In this document: positions 6,596 through 14,837 of the stretch, piece by piece
Layout: every line of letters starts with the position of its first letter
Numbering within the stretch: the first letter of the stretch is position 1
From: Streptomyces sp. NBC_01446
Lineage (GTDB): Bacteria > Actinomycetota > Actinomycetes > Streptomycetales > Streptomycetaceae
Length of the DNA: 64,000 nt
Reading direction: 5' to 3'
Assembly: GCF_026340095.1 (NCBI RefSeq)
Contig: NZ_JAPEPO010000001.1
Span: 3,812,501 to 3,876,500 of the forward strand
Translations under genes and position numbers: made by a program
The notes under the pieces: model-generated
The model's input: the letters and a program-made list of their open reading frames with translations, nothing else
What the model was told of the DNA's origin: nothing
Databases searched by the model: none

Positions 6596-7951
6596 TCACT
6601 TGCCCGTCTTCACCGTCCAGCTGACGCTGTTGGACGCGGCCCGGATCGCGGCCGGGTCCCGGAGTGACGCGCTGTTGTCGACGGCGGTCGCGGTGATGGT
6701 GTGCGTGCCCTTGCGCGCGCCGAGCTCCTTGCCGGTGACGGTGCGCTCGGCGGCGGCGCGGCGCACCTCGACCCCGTCGACGTACCAGTGCACGCGCACG
6801 TCGGACAGGCCCTTGGCGAGCGGTGCGAGGTCCACGCGGATGTGGTCCTGGGGGCGCAGGCTGCGGGTGGTCGGTGTGCGGGCCGTGAGCACGTCGGCGT
6901 CGCGGTAGAAGCCGGCGATCATCGCCTCGCGGCCGACGAGGTTGAACTGCTCGGTGTCCAGGGAACGCATGATCGAGTTCTGGGTCGGGCGGTAGATCCC
7001 GTACTCGTAGTAGCCGCCGCCCTCGTACGCGCCCACGGTCCCTCCCGCCGGGTCGCTCTCGCCGAGCCAGCGGTACCACTTGGCCTTGGCGCCGGACATG
7101 CCGTCCGCCGTCAGGATGCTGGTGTTGGGCTCGACGGGCTCCGCGCCGGGGTACCTGCCGTAACCCGCGTACTGATACTCGTCGGCCAGCAGGCCTATGG
7201 AGTGACCCAGTTCGTGGGCGCCGATCAGGTACGAGCGGTCGTTGTCGGAGGACATCGTGGCGATGCCGGTGTGCCCGGCGGTCGACTGGAGGCCGCCGTA
7301 ACCGGCGCCGCCGTACTTCGTGGCGTTCGAGACGACGAAGACGATGTCGGAGTCCGGGGCCTGCTGCGCGTACGAGTCGACCTTCTTCTCGTCGATGCAC
7401 AGCAGCCGCTCGACGTCGTCACAGAAGAAGTAACTACTGAGCGCGGTGTCCTTGACGACGTCCTGGGTGGGGTCTCCGGAGACACCCGATTCGTTCGAGA
7501 CCGTGTTGACGAGCCAGAAGTTGAAGAGGCCCTTGTAGCTCTTGTACGGCTCGATCGCGAAGATCGAATCGAGCTTGGACTCGGCGTCCTGCCTGAAGTC
7601 CTCCTGCTGGTCCGCCGTGTAGCCGTCGCCCATGATCACGAGGTCGAGGCGACCCTCGGAGGGGCCCGTCTTCTGAAGCGCGGTGACCTCGCCGTCCGGG
7701 GCTGCCGTCGCGGGCGTGCGCTTCTCCTTGCGGATCTCCGCCGGTACGGCCGCCGGAACCTGGACGTGACGGCCCTCTCCGTGGGAGTCGGCGAAGTACT
7801 CGACCGTGCGGGTCCCCGTGTCGGGGCCGCCCGCGGCTTCGGCGGCGTCGGCGCGACCGGCGAGGCCCGCGCCACCGAGGGCGGCGGCCGCGAGTACACC
7901 GGCGAGGAGCGCGGCGGGCAGGGGACGGCGCGGGGACTTGGGTATCGGCAC
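6596..7951 (-). CDS. secreted M64-family metallopeptidase (IgA-peptidase-like)
   Basis: Zinc peptidase of 451 residues. A signal peptide covers about residues 1-37 (PRRPLPAALLAGVLAAAAL core, AxA near 36). The M64 domain shows LVIMGDGYTADQ near 105, a run of SDIVFVVSN, and the zinc site AHELGHSIGLLADEY (H246, E247, H250, D257 as third ligand). The C-terminal 90 residues form a beta-sandwich-like region (VRVHWYVDGVEV, THTITATAVDNSA), as often found attached to M64 peptidases in Streptomyces. Family members cleave proteins outside the cell; the natural substrate is unknown. It stands alone and converges on the BlaR-like gene. Confidence 0.9.
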   Translation of the reverse strand: MPIPKSPRRPLPAALLAGVLAAAALGGAGLAGRADAAEAAGGPDTGTRTVEYFADSHGEGRHVQVPAAVPAEIRKEKRTPATAAPDGEVTALQKTGPSEGRLDLVIMGDGYTADQQEDFRQDAESKLDSIFAIEPYKSYKGLFNFWLVNTVSNESGVSGDPTQDVVKDTALSSYFFCDDVERLLCIDEKKVDSYAQQAPDSDIVFVVSNATKYGGAGYGGLQSTAGHTGIATMSSDNDRSYLIGAHELGHSIGLLADEYQYAGYGRYPGAEPVEPNTSILTADGMSGAKAKWYRWLGESDPAGGTVGAYEGGGYYEYGIYRPTQNSIMRSLDTEQFNLVGREAMIAGFYRDADVLTARTPTTRSLRPQDHIRVDLAPLAKGLSDVRVHWYVDGVEVRRAAAERTVTGKELGARKGTHTITATAVDNSASLRDPAAIRAASNSVSWTVKTGK

Positions 7952-8002
7952 GAGGACCTCGGGTACTCAAGTAGGAGACATAAGTGCTGGGTTAATCAGA
8001 CT

Positions 8003-8018
8003 TAATCGATCGATCAAC
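8003..8018. promoter_or_regulatory. near-palindrome in the divergent promoter region
   Basis: TTAATCGATCGATCAA is a 16-base palindrome apart from one base pair, centred on ATCGATCGAT. It lies 52 bases from the M64 start and 112 bases from the HTH-TPR gene start, in an AT-richer stretch that also holds TTAATCAGACTTAATC direct repeats. An operator for the neighbouring HTH regulator is possible but unproven. Confidence 0.4.
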
Positions 8019-8129
8019 CTAGGGGGTGGCGTGGCGGCTGACAAGGGGTGAGACTCAAGTGCCCTGCGGCGAGCGAAAGTTGCGGGAGCGGGACCACGGA
8101 GCGGGACAGGAAGGGCGGCGCGCCGCACG

Positions 8130-9668
8130 ATGACGCATGACAGCACCCCGGAGGCGGGTGGCCCCGGCCCCGTACCGGACGAGGAACCCGGCCTCGCACC
8201 GGACGCCGAGCCCGCCGAGCCCGCCGAGCCCGCCGAGGCCGCCGAGGCCGCCGAGCCCGCCGAGGCCGCCGAGCCCGCCGAGCCCGCCGGGCCCGCCGAC
8301 GAACCCATAGGCCGCCGCGTCCTCCGTCTGCGTACGGATCGCGGTTTGACTCAGCGTCAGGTCGCCGAGCCCGCCTACACGCCCGCCTACATCTCCACCC
8401 TGGAAGCGGGCCGCGTACGCCCCTCCGAGGCCGCTCTGCGGCACGTCGCCGAGCGGCTCGGCGTGACGTACGAGGAGCTCACGACGGGGCAGCCCGCCCA
8501 CCTCGCCACCCGGCTGCGCCTGCGCCTCACCGAGGCCCAGCGCGGCCTCACCACGGGCGCCGCCGAGGAGGCAGCCGTCCTGTACGAGGAGCTGCGCGCC
8601 GAGGCCGAGCGGCACGGCCTCGCCGCCGAACAGGCCGCCGCCGAACTCGGTCTCGGCGAGTGCGCCCTGGAGACCGGCGAACTCCCCGACGCACACCGCC
8701 ACTTCGAAACCGCCGAGGCGCTGCTCGTCGCGGCCGGCGCGCCACTGCCTCAGCGCGCCCCCGTCGTACGCGCGCGTGCCGTCGCGCACTACCTCTCCGG
8801 AGAGCTGCGGTACGCGTGCTACCTCCTGGAGTCCGCCCTCGACGAGCTGAACACCAGCGGCCTGCACGATCCGGACGCCCTGTTGCTGCTCTACACGGCG
8901 ACCATCGCCCCGTACATGGACATGGGCGCCCACGCGCGCGCCGCGCAGGCCGCCGAGCTCGCGCTCTCGCTGGCCCCGCAGGCCGGGGACCCCGTGCTCG
9001 TCGCCAAGATGCACCGCTCGGTGGCCCGCACACTCCTCGCCGAGGGCCGCGCCGCGGAGGCCGACGCGTCCCTGAGCAAGGCCGCCGAGCTGTACCAGCG
9101 GCTCCAGATCCGCACCGAACTCGCGCACTGCCACTGGATGCGCGGTTACGTCCACGCCCAGAACGGCCGACTCGCCGATGCGGAACGGGAGTTGAGGACC
9201 GCGCGCGACATGCTGTCGGCCAAGCGGGCGGTGCTCTACACGACGCAGGTCGAGGTCGAGCTGGCCGACGTGCTGCGCCGCAGGGGCAGCAGCGACGAGG
9301 CGGCCGCGCTGCTGCGGGCCCTGCTCGGCGATCTGAACCCCGAGCGTGGCGCCGTCCACGCGGCGGGCGCGCACCGGCTGCTCGGCATCATCGCGGAGGA
9401 GTCGGGGGCCGCGGGCGCCCCCGAGGGGAGTGGCCCGGCGACGGCGGCGGCCGAGGCCGCGGAGGAGCACTACGTCACCGCGCTGAGCCTGCTCGAACGG
9501 GCGGGCGCGGCGGGCGACCTGGCCGACCTGTGCCGCCTGCTCGGCGACCTCTACCGCCGCACAGGCCGTATCGACGCCGCCCTCGACACGTACCGCACGG
9601 GTCTCGGACACCGCGCCGCGCCCGGCACCACGACCCTCGGCCCGGCCCCTGCCGAGCCGCCCGTGTGA
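8130..9668 (+). CDS. XRE-family regulator with TPR-like C-terminal half
   Basis: The 512-residue protein begins with a low-complexity Pro/Glu/Ala region (27-56), then an XRE helix-turn-helix (about 60-118) containing LRTDRGLTQRQVAEPA, YISTLEAGRVRPSEAAL and LAERLGVTYEEL-like features. The rest (130-500) is helical and TPR-like, with repeats such as LGECALETGELPDAHRHFETAE and YVHAQNGRLADAERELRTARDML. Such HTH-TPR proteins often respond to peptides or metabolites, or act as stand-alone regulators. No partner gene is adjacent. The ATG is 15 bases from AGGAAGGG, so the exact start is uncertain; the true start might exclude the repeat tract. Confidence 0.83.
   Translation: MTHDSTPEAGGPGPVPDEEPGLAPDAEPAEPAEPAEAAEAAEPAEAAEPAEPAGPADEPIGRRVLRLRTDRGLTQRQVAEPAYTPAYISTLEAGRVRPSEAALRHVAERLGVTYEELTTGQPAHLATRLRLRLTEAQRGLTTGAAEEAAVLYEELRAEAERHGLAAEQAAAELGLGECALETGELPDAHRHFETAEALLVAAGAPLPQRAPVVRARAVAHYLSGELRYACYLLESALDELNTSGLHDPDALLLLYTATIAPYMDMGAHARAAQAAELALSLAPQAGDPVLVAKMHRSVARTLLAEGRAAEADASLSKAAELYQRLQIRTELAHCHWMRGYVHAQNGRLADAERELRTARDMLSAKRAVLYTTQVEVELADVLRRRGSSDEAAALLRALLGDLNPERGAVHAAGAHRLLGIIAEESGAAGAPEGSGPATAAAEAAEEHYVTALSLLERAGAAGDLADLCRLLGDLYRRTGRIDAALDTYRTGLGHRAAPGTTTLGPAPAEPPV
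8208..8297 (+). repeat. coding microsatellite (Glu-Pro-Ala tract)
   Basis: About ten near-perfect copies of a nine-base unit of the form GAGCCCGCC/GAGGCCGCC encode EPA/EAA repeats in the N-terminal linker of the HTH-TPR protein. The tract is in frame, so changes in copy number would alter linker length without breaking the gene. Confidence 0.85.
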
Positions 9669-9783
9669 GGGGGTCAGACCTTCGTCCCCTTCGTCGCTCC
9701 GAGGGAGTACATGGCCGGGAAGTTATCCACAGGCTGGGGAACCTCGCCAGCGGATTGTCGGCCCGTGGAGGCACTATGGGGCC

Positions 9784-11598
9784 ATGACTGAGAGCAACGG
9801 GGCCCCTCGGGGGGCGGGCGACGGATCCATGCCGGACTGGGAGAAGCGCTTCCGTGCGCCGCGGGTGTCCCTGCCCGACTGGGCGGAGGACGCACCGGAC
9901 CGCTCCCTGTTCGTGTCGAACGCGACGGGGACGTACGAGCTGTACGCGTGGGACCGGGCGACGGGCGAGCAGCGCAGAGCGACGGACCGGCCAAACGGGA
10001 CGACGGACGGCGTGCTGTCCCCCGACGGCGAGTGGATCTGGTGGTTCAGCGACAAGGACGGGGACGAGTTCGGGGTCTGGCTGCGCCAGCCCTTCGCCGG
10101 GGGCGAAGACGTCCCCGCGGTGGACGGGCTCGAAGCCTCGTACCCGGCGGGCCTGGCCATCGGGAGGGACGGCTCGACGGCGGTCGTGGGCCGCTCCACG
10201 GACGAGGACGGCACGACGATCCATGTCGTCCGTGCCGGCGGCGCGCCCCAGGAGATCTACCGGCACCGCGAGTCGGCCGGCGTCGGCGACCTCTCGCACG
10301 ACGGCACCCTCATCGCCATCGAGCACACGGAGCACGGGGACGCCATGCACTCGGCGCTGCGTGTGGTGCGGCCCGACGGGACGACGGTCGCCGAGCTCGA
10401 CGACACCAAGGGCGGCTCGCAGGAGCTGGGCCTGGAAGTCCTCGGCTTCGCTCCGGTGGACGGGGACACCCGTCTCCTCGTCGGGCATCAGCGGCGCGGG
10501 CGCTGGGAGCCGATGGTGTGGGACGTGGCGTCGGGCGAGGAGACCGATCTCGCCCTCGGCCTGCCCGGTGACGTCTCCGCCGAGTGGTATCCGGACGGCT
10601 CCGCGCTCCTGGTCGCGCACAGCTTCGAGGCCCGCAGCGACCTGTGGCGCTACGAGTTCGGCTCGGGCGCGCCGACCCGCGTCGAGACGCCGCCGGGCAC
10701 GGTGTCGGGGGCGACGGCCCGGCCCGACGGCAGTGTGGAGTACCTGTGGTCGTCGGCCGCCGAGCCGTCGGTCGTCCGGTCCACGTCGGGCGGCGTGGTC
10801 CTCGATCCGCCCGGGCTCAAGGCGCCGGTGTCCGTGCCGGTGGAGGACGTGTGGGTCGAGGGACCCGGCGGCCGCATCCACGCCCTCGTCCAGAAGCCGG
10901 CGGGGGCCACGGGGCCCCTGCCCACCGTGTTCGAGGTGCACGGGGGGCCGACCTGGCACGACAGCGACTCGTTCGCGGCGGGACCCGCGGCCTGGGTGGA
11001 CCACGGGTACGCGGTGGTCCGGGTCAACTACCGGGGCTCGACCGGATACGGGCGCGAGTGGACGGACGCGCTCAAGCACCGCGTCGGCCTCATCGAGCTG
11101 GAGGACGTCTCGGCGGTCCGCGAGTGGGCCGTGTCGTCCGGGCTCGCCGACCCGGACCGGCTCGTCCTCGCGGGCGGCTCGTGGGGCGGGTACCTCACGC
11201 TCCTCGGCGTCGGCACCCAGCCGGACGTCTGGGCGGTGGGCCTCGCGGCCGTGCCCGTCGCGGACTACGTCACGGCGTACCACGACGAGATGGAGGCCCT
11301 CAAGGCGCTGGACCGCACGCTGTTCGGCGGCACCCCGGAAGAGGTCCCCGACCGCTTCACCGCGTCGTCCCCGCTGACGTACGTGGACGAGGTGAAGGCC
11401 CCGGTCTACATCTCGGCGGGGGTCAACGACCCGCGGTGCCCGATCCGCCAGATCGACAACTATGTGGACCGGCTCGTGGCGCGCGGCGCCACGCATGAGG
11501 TGTACCGGTACGACGCGGGGCACGGTTCGCTCGTCGTGGAGGAGCGGATCAAGCAGGTGCGGCTGGAGCTGGACTTCGCGGCGCGGCATCTGAGCTGA
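9784..11598 (+). CDS. S9-family serine peptidase (acylaminoacyl/prolyl oligopeptidase-like)
   Basis: Cytoplasmic 604-residue protein: an N-terminal beta-propeller (about 40-340, with repeated SPDGEWIWWFSD and RPDGS blades) and a C-terminal alpha/beta-hydrolase domain (about 355-604). Catalytic residues visible are S466 in GGSWGGY, D549 in GVNDPRCP and H580 in AGHGSL; the oxyanion segment is HGGPTWHD (386-393). S9C enzymes trim peptides or remove acylated N-terminal residues. There is no signal peptide. The ATG follows GGAGGCACTATGGGGCC, a moderate site. Transcription is probably single; an imperfect hairpin follows the stop. Confidence 0.92.
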   Translation: MTESNGAPRGAGDGSMPDWEKRFRAPRVSLPDWAEDAPDRSLFVSNATGTYELYAWDRATGEQRRATDRPNGTTDGVLSPDGEWIWWFSDKDGDEFGVWLRQPFAGGEDVPAVDGLEASYPAGLAIGRDGSTAVVGRSTDEDGTTIHVVRAGGAPQEIYRHRESAGVGDLSHDGTLIAIEHTEHGDAMHSALRVVRPDGTTVAELDDTKGGSQELGLEVLGFAPVDGDTRLLVGHQRRGRWEPMVWDVASGEETDLALGLPGDVSAEWYPDGSALLVAHSFEARSDLWRYEFGSGAPTRVETPPGTVSGATARPDGSVEYLWSSAAEPSVVRSTSGGVVLDPPGLKAPVSVPVEDVWVEGPGGRIHALVQKPAGATGPLPTVFEVHGGPTWHDSDSFAAGPAAWVDHGYAVVRVNYRGSTGYGREWTDALKHRVGLIELEDVSAVREWAVSSGLADPDRLVLAGGSWGGYLTLLGVGTQPDVWAVGLAAVPVADYVTAYHDEMEALKALDRTLFGGTPEEVPDRFTASSPLTYVDEVKAPVYISAGVNDPRCPIRQIDNYVDRLVARGATHEVYRYDAGHGSLVVEERIKQVRLELDFAARHLS

Positions 11599-11619
11599 CG
11601 GACGCGGCGGCGCTCCCGC

Positions 11620-11651
11620 CCGGGACCGGGCCCACCCCGCGGCCCGGGTCC
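11620..11651 (+). terminator. possible terminator after the S9 peptidase gene
   Basis: GGGACCGGGCC and GGCCCGGGTCC form a 10-bp stem with one bulged G and a loop of about nine bases, 22 bases after the stop. There is no U tail. It lies just before the SURF1 gene ribosome-binding site, so it could also limit read-through. Confidence 0.45.
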
Positions 11652-11669
11652 TCGTGCGGGAGCCGTACC

Positions 11670-12515
11670 GTGGGGAGGGTGTACCGGTTCCTCCTGACCC
11701 CCCGGTGGTGGGGGATCAACGTGTTCGTCGTGCTCGCCATCCCCTTCTGCATCTTCATGGGCTCCTGGCAGCTCGGCCGCTTCGAGGACCGGGTGCAGGG
11801 CCACAAGGACGCCTCGGCGCAGTCGACGGCGAACGAGAAGGCCGCGCCCCGGCCGCTCGGCTCCCTGCTGCCCGTGGACCAGAAGACGTCCGGCAAGCGG
11901 GCCACCGCGACCGGGCACTACGGCAAGCAGCTTCTGGTCCCCGACCGTGAACTCGACGGCAGGACCGGCTTCTACGTGGTGACGCTGCTGCGCACGGAGG
12001 GGCGCGCCGGCAAGGCGCTGCCCGTCGTACGTGGGTGGGTGCCCGGTGCGGCGAGCGCCGCGAAGGCTCCCGCGGCACCCCGGGGTGAGGTCACCGTCAC
12101 CGGTGCGCTCCAGGCCTCCGAGAGCCCGGGCTCGGGCGGGGCGTCCGCCGCGGGTGGCCTGCCGGCCGGACAGCTCGGCGCGATCAGCGCGGCGTCCCTG
12201 GTGAACCTCGTCCCGTACGACGTCTATGACGCCTGGGTCACGCTCGACAAGGCGGACTCCGGGATGACGGCGGTACCGGCGACGGCGCCGCAGGGCAGCG
12301 GCCTCGACCTGAAGGCGTTCCAGAACCTGGGCTACACCGGGGAGTGGTTCGTCTTCGCGGGCTTTGTGATCTTCATGTGGTTCCGCCTGCTGCGCCGCGA
12401 GGCGGAGTTCGAGCGGGACGCTGCGCTGGGGCTCACGGAATCCGATGCGACCGGCACGGCCGCGGACGCGGCAGGCGCCCCGGAGCCCGCGAGCCCCGAG
12501 ACGGCCCGAGGCTAG
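11670..12515 (+). CDS. SURF1-family cytochrome oxidase assembly protein
   Basis: SURF1 proteins help insert heme a into cytochrome c oxidase. The 281-residue product has the two-helix layout of the family: an N-terminal membrane helix (about 14-35, GINVFVVLAIPFCIFMGSWQL with the WQLGR motif just after), a large extracytoplasmic domain containing VVRGWVPG and LVPYDVYDAWV, and a C-terminal helix (about 228-245). The GTG at 11670 is preceded by GGGAG at seven bases; the GTG at 11679 would lie directly on a GGGGAGG and is less likely. The tail after the last helix is Ala/Glu-rich and dispensable-looking. Confidence 0.9.
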   Translation: MGRVYRFLLTPRWWGINVFVVLAIPFCIFMGSWQLGRFEDRVQGHKDASAQSTANEKAAPRPLGSLLPVDQKTSGKRATATGHYGKQLLVPDRELDGRTGFYVVTLLRTEGRAGKALPVVRGWVPGAASAAKAPAAPRGEVTVTGALQASESPGSGGASAAGGLPAGQLGAISAASLVNLVPYDVYDAWVTLDKADSGMTAVPATAPQGSGLDLKAFQNLGYTGEWFVFAGFVIFMWFRLLRREAEFERDAALGLTESDATGTAADAAGAPEPASPETARG

Positions 12516-12582
12516 TCCCAAACCGCCGGGAAGAGCCGCCGCGGCTGATCACCGCAGCGGCCGATCACCGTCCAGGCGGGAG

Positions 12583-12605
12583 GGGGAGGTGCCCAGCACC
12601 TCCCC
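12583..12605. terminator. terminator between convergent SURF1 and sigma-partner genes
   Basis: GGGGAGGTGC and GCACCTCCCC form a perfect 10-bp stem with a 3-base loop in the 134-base gap between genes that converge from both sides. No other feature was seen in this gap. Confidence 0.75.
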
Positions 12606-12649
12606 GCGTCCACCGCGTCTCACCGCAGCGGCATGAACGGGTCTCGCCC

Positions 12650-13816
12650 TTAAGACGCCGGCAAGACGCCCGTGCGGTACACCGTTCCCGCGCACGCGTT
12701 GGGGATCGTCGTGCTGGACGAGGGCGTGCCCGCTTCCGCCGTGTGGGAGACCGCGACGCTTCCGTCGGCAGTGGGGCCCTCCGCCACCAGCTGCGTGGAC
12801 AGGCCGCTCTGGTCCGGGTTCGAGCCCGTCGCGTCGCCCGTGGTGCCGCCGGACGGGGTCGGGCTGGGCGACGCGTCGCCCCCGCCTCCCGTGGTCGGGC
12901 AGCTCGCGGACGGCACCCACGCGAAGCGGACCTCGTACGACATGCCCGGTTCGAGGATGAGCTGGCTGGGCTCCGTCGACGGGTCGGGCAGCCCGGTCGC
13001 GGCGTCACCCGCCGTGTGGTCGACGACGTTGACCTTGGTCGGGTCGGCCGCGCCCTGGGCAACGACGGAGACGGTGCCGGGGGCGTCCACGGAGCAGTTC
13101 GCCTGGGAGACGTTCGTGACGCGGAAGGAGCCGTAGACCTTGCCGCCCGCGTCGGCGGCGCCGAGGCTCGCCGGGGCGCCGCCGAGGTCGGCCGGCCCGC
13201 AGACCGGGGAGCTCGCGGCCGCCGTGCTCGCGGGATCGGGGCCGCCGGTGGCACCACCGCCCGCACCCTTGCCCTTGTCGCCGAGCTTGCCCTTCTTGCC
13301 GTCCTTGTCCTTGGACTTGGACTTGCCCGACGGGCTCCCCGTGCCGCTCTCGCCGCCGTCGGGCCCCTTCCCGGAGCCCGTACCGCCGCGCGTCGCCTCG
13401 CTGTTGCCGGCGATGGACGGGTGGTCGTTCGACCCGCTCTGGCCCGTCACATGGACGAGCGCGGGGATCGCCGTGCCGATGAACAGGGCCGCGGCCGCCA
13501 CACCGACGACGGCCTGCCGCTTGCGGGCTCGCCGGGCCGGCACGGCGCGGCGCAGATGGTCGAGCGTCCCGTTCTTCGGCTCGATCTCCTCCACGGCCTG
13601 GTGCAACAGGCGCCGCAGCGCCAGCTCGTCACCGCCGAGGGAGTCCAGGGGGTCAGGAGAGTCCGGGCCGCCCTCGGAGTCCGGGCGGCCGAAGGGATCC
13701 TCGGGCCCGTCGAAAAGGCCGTCGTCCTGGCCGGGGCCGTGATTCACAGTTCCATCCCCGGATCCCACACGCTTGTTCTGCTCATCCCGATCACTGCGGT
13801 GCTTGTCGCTGCTCAT
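12650..13816 (-). CDS. single-pass membrane protein co-translated with a sigma factor
   Basis: The 388-residue protein has an acidic cytoplasmic N-terminus ending in a short helical basic region (LRRLLHQAVEEIEPKNG, DHLRRAVPARRARKR), one membrane helix (about 102-122), a long Gly/Ser/Lys-rich spacer (SGKSKSKDKDGKKGKLG) and an extracellular beta-rich domain from about 205 with three cysteines (SPVCGPADLGG, QANCSVD, SASCPTT). Its start overlaps the sigma-factor stop by four bases (ATGA). That position and topology suggest a regulator of the sigma factor, but no zinc-binding anti-sigma motif (HxxxCxxC) is present, so an anti-sigma role is only an inference. Confidence 0.75.
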   Translation of the reverse strand: MSSDKHRSDRDEQNKRVGSGDGTVNHGPGQDDGLFDGPEDPFGRPDSEGGPDSPDPLDSLGGDELALRRLLHQAVEEIEPKNGTLDHLRRAVPARRARKRQAVVGVAAAALFIGTAIPALVHVTGQSGSNDHPSIAGNSEATRGGTGSGKGPDGGESGTGSPSGKSKSKDKDGKKGKLGDKGKGAGGGATGGPDPASTAAASSPVCGPADLGGAPASLGAADAGGKVYGSFRVTNVSQANCSVDAPGTVSVVAQGAADPTKVNVVDHTAGDAATGLPDPSTEPSQLILEPGMSYEVRFAWVPSASCPTTGGGGDASPSPTPSGGTTGDATGSNPDQSGLSTQLVAEGPTADGSVAVSHTAEAGTPSSSTTIPNACAGTVYRTGVLPAS

Positions 13817-14481
13817 GCGGGGGCCTCCATGGCGACGCGGAGCGCCGCTATGCCCCGGGATCCGTACGCCTTCACGGAACCGAGGGAGATGCCCAGGGCC
13901 TCCGCCACCTGTGCCTCGGTCATGTCCGCGAAGTAGCGCAGGACGAGGACCTCGCGCTGGCGGCGCTGGAGCCCGCGCAGCGCCTGCTTCAGCGCGTCGC
14001 GCTCGAGCAGGTCGTACGCCCCCTCCTCCGCGCTCGCCATGTCGGGCATCGGCTTCGTCAGAAGCTTCAGGCCGAGGATGCGGCGGCGCAGGGCGGAGCG
14101 CGAGAGGTTCACGACCGTCTGCCGCAGATACGCGAGCGTCTTCTCGGGATCGCGCACTCTCTTGCGCGCGGAGTGGACCCTGATGAACGCCTCCTGCACG
14201 ACGTCCTCGCAGGAGGCCGTGTCGTCCAGGAGCAGGGCCGCGAGACCGAGGAGCGACCGGTAGTGGGCGCGATAGGTCTCGGTCAGATGGTCGACTGTGG
14301 TGCCTGCTGCCATCGTCTCCTCAGCGCCTTCGCGCTGAGCGGGTATGCGGGCAGGCCGCGCTGCTGGCATGGGGGCGATCACCGGCATGCCGCCGGACGA
14401 ACCGGACATCCGGGGACGCCGGGGCGGGCGAAGGGCTGCACCCCTCGCCTGAACCGCTGTGAAATCGAGTACCTCTGCCAC
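13813..14481 (-). CDS. ECF-like RNA polymerase sigma factor (SigE family)
   Basis: Sigma-70 family factor with region 2 (YRAHYRSLLGLAALLLDD, CEDVVQEAFIRVHSA) and region 4 (LKQALRGLQRRQREVLVLRY, MTEAQVAEALGISLGSVKAY). The 222-residue form has about 56 residues of Pro/Ala-rich leader before the sigma core. An internal ATG at 14313, preceded by GAGGAG at a good distance, would give a 166-residue protein consisting of the core only; both starts may be used. The downstream membrane-protein gene overlaps by ATGA. No characteristic promoter was identified upstream. Confidence 0.88.
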   Translation of the reverse strand: MAEVLDFTAVQARGAALRPPRRPRMSGSSGGMPVIAPMPAARPARIPAQREGAEETMAAGTTVDHLTETYRAHYRSLLGLAALLLDDTASCEDVVQEAFIRVHSARKRVRDPEKTLAYLRQTVVNLSRSALRRRILGLKLLTKPMPDMASAEEGAYDLLERDALKQALRGLQRRQREVLVLRYFADMTEAQVAEALGISLGSVKAYGSRGIAALRVAMEAPA

Positions 14482-14837
14482 GCCTGTTGGACACGCTTCC
14501 CCCCGTCAGGGTTGTACGCGACAGGCGTCCTGTTTGCGGCAGGCATCATCCATGACGCTGCGTCAAGTGCCCTCATGCGTACCCGCTCTTCCCCTATGCC
14601 CCAGTTTCCCCTGGCGCCCCTAGGCCCTACGCCCCCGAAAGGCGATCGCAAAGACGCTCCCCGTCCCGTGCGCGGTTGCACGGAACGGGGAGGGATCTTC
14701 GACGAATCTTCGGGCGTGCGGACCGGCGCGTTCAAGTGGTTAGACCACCGATCGCCCACAGGTCCTTCACAGATCCTATAAAGCGCGCCGGATAAAAGAA
14801 GACCAAGTCCGGTTTCCGGACGGTGAAGAGGCCGAAC
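14482..14837. other. 356-base gap between sigma-factor gene and asd
   Basis: No credible gene is present. It holds the leader and promoter region of the sigma-factor gene, an asd terminator at 14790-14821, and a second strong hairpin at 14657-14692 (15-bp arms with one mismatch, six-base loop GCGGTT). The second hairpin could be a back-up terminator for asd or lie in the sigma-factor upstream region. The frames across it show no codon bias typical of this genome. Confidence 0.7.
14790..14821 (-). terminator. Rho-independent terminator of asd
   Basis: On the minus strand GTCCGG-AAA-CCGGAC is followed by TTGGTCTTCTTTTATCC, a stem with a T-rich tail starting 17 bases after the asd stop. This is one of the few classical U-tailed terminators in the window. 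Confidence 0.8.

Noticed and set aside
9723..9731. TTATCCACA, a perfect DnaA-box consensus between the HTH-TPR and S9 peptidase genes
   Set aside because: A single isolated copy with no clustered boxes, no AT-rich region and no dnaA/dnaN genes; not an origin.
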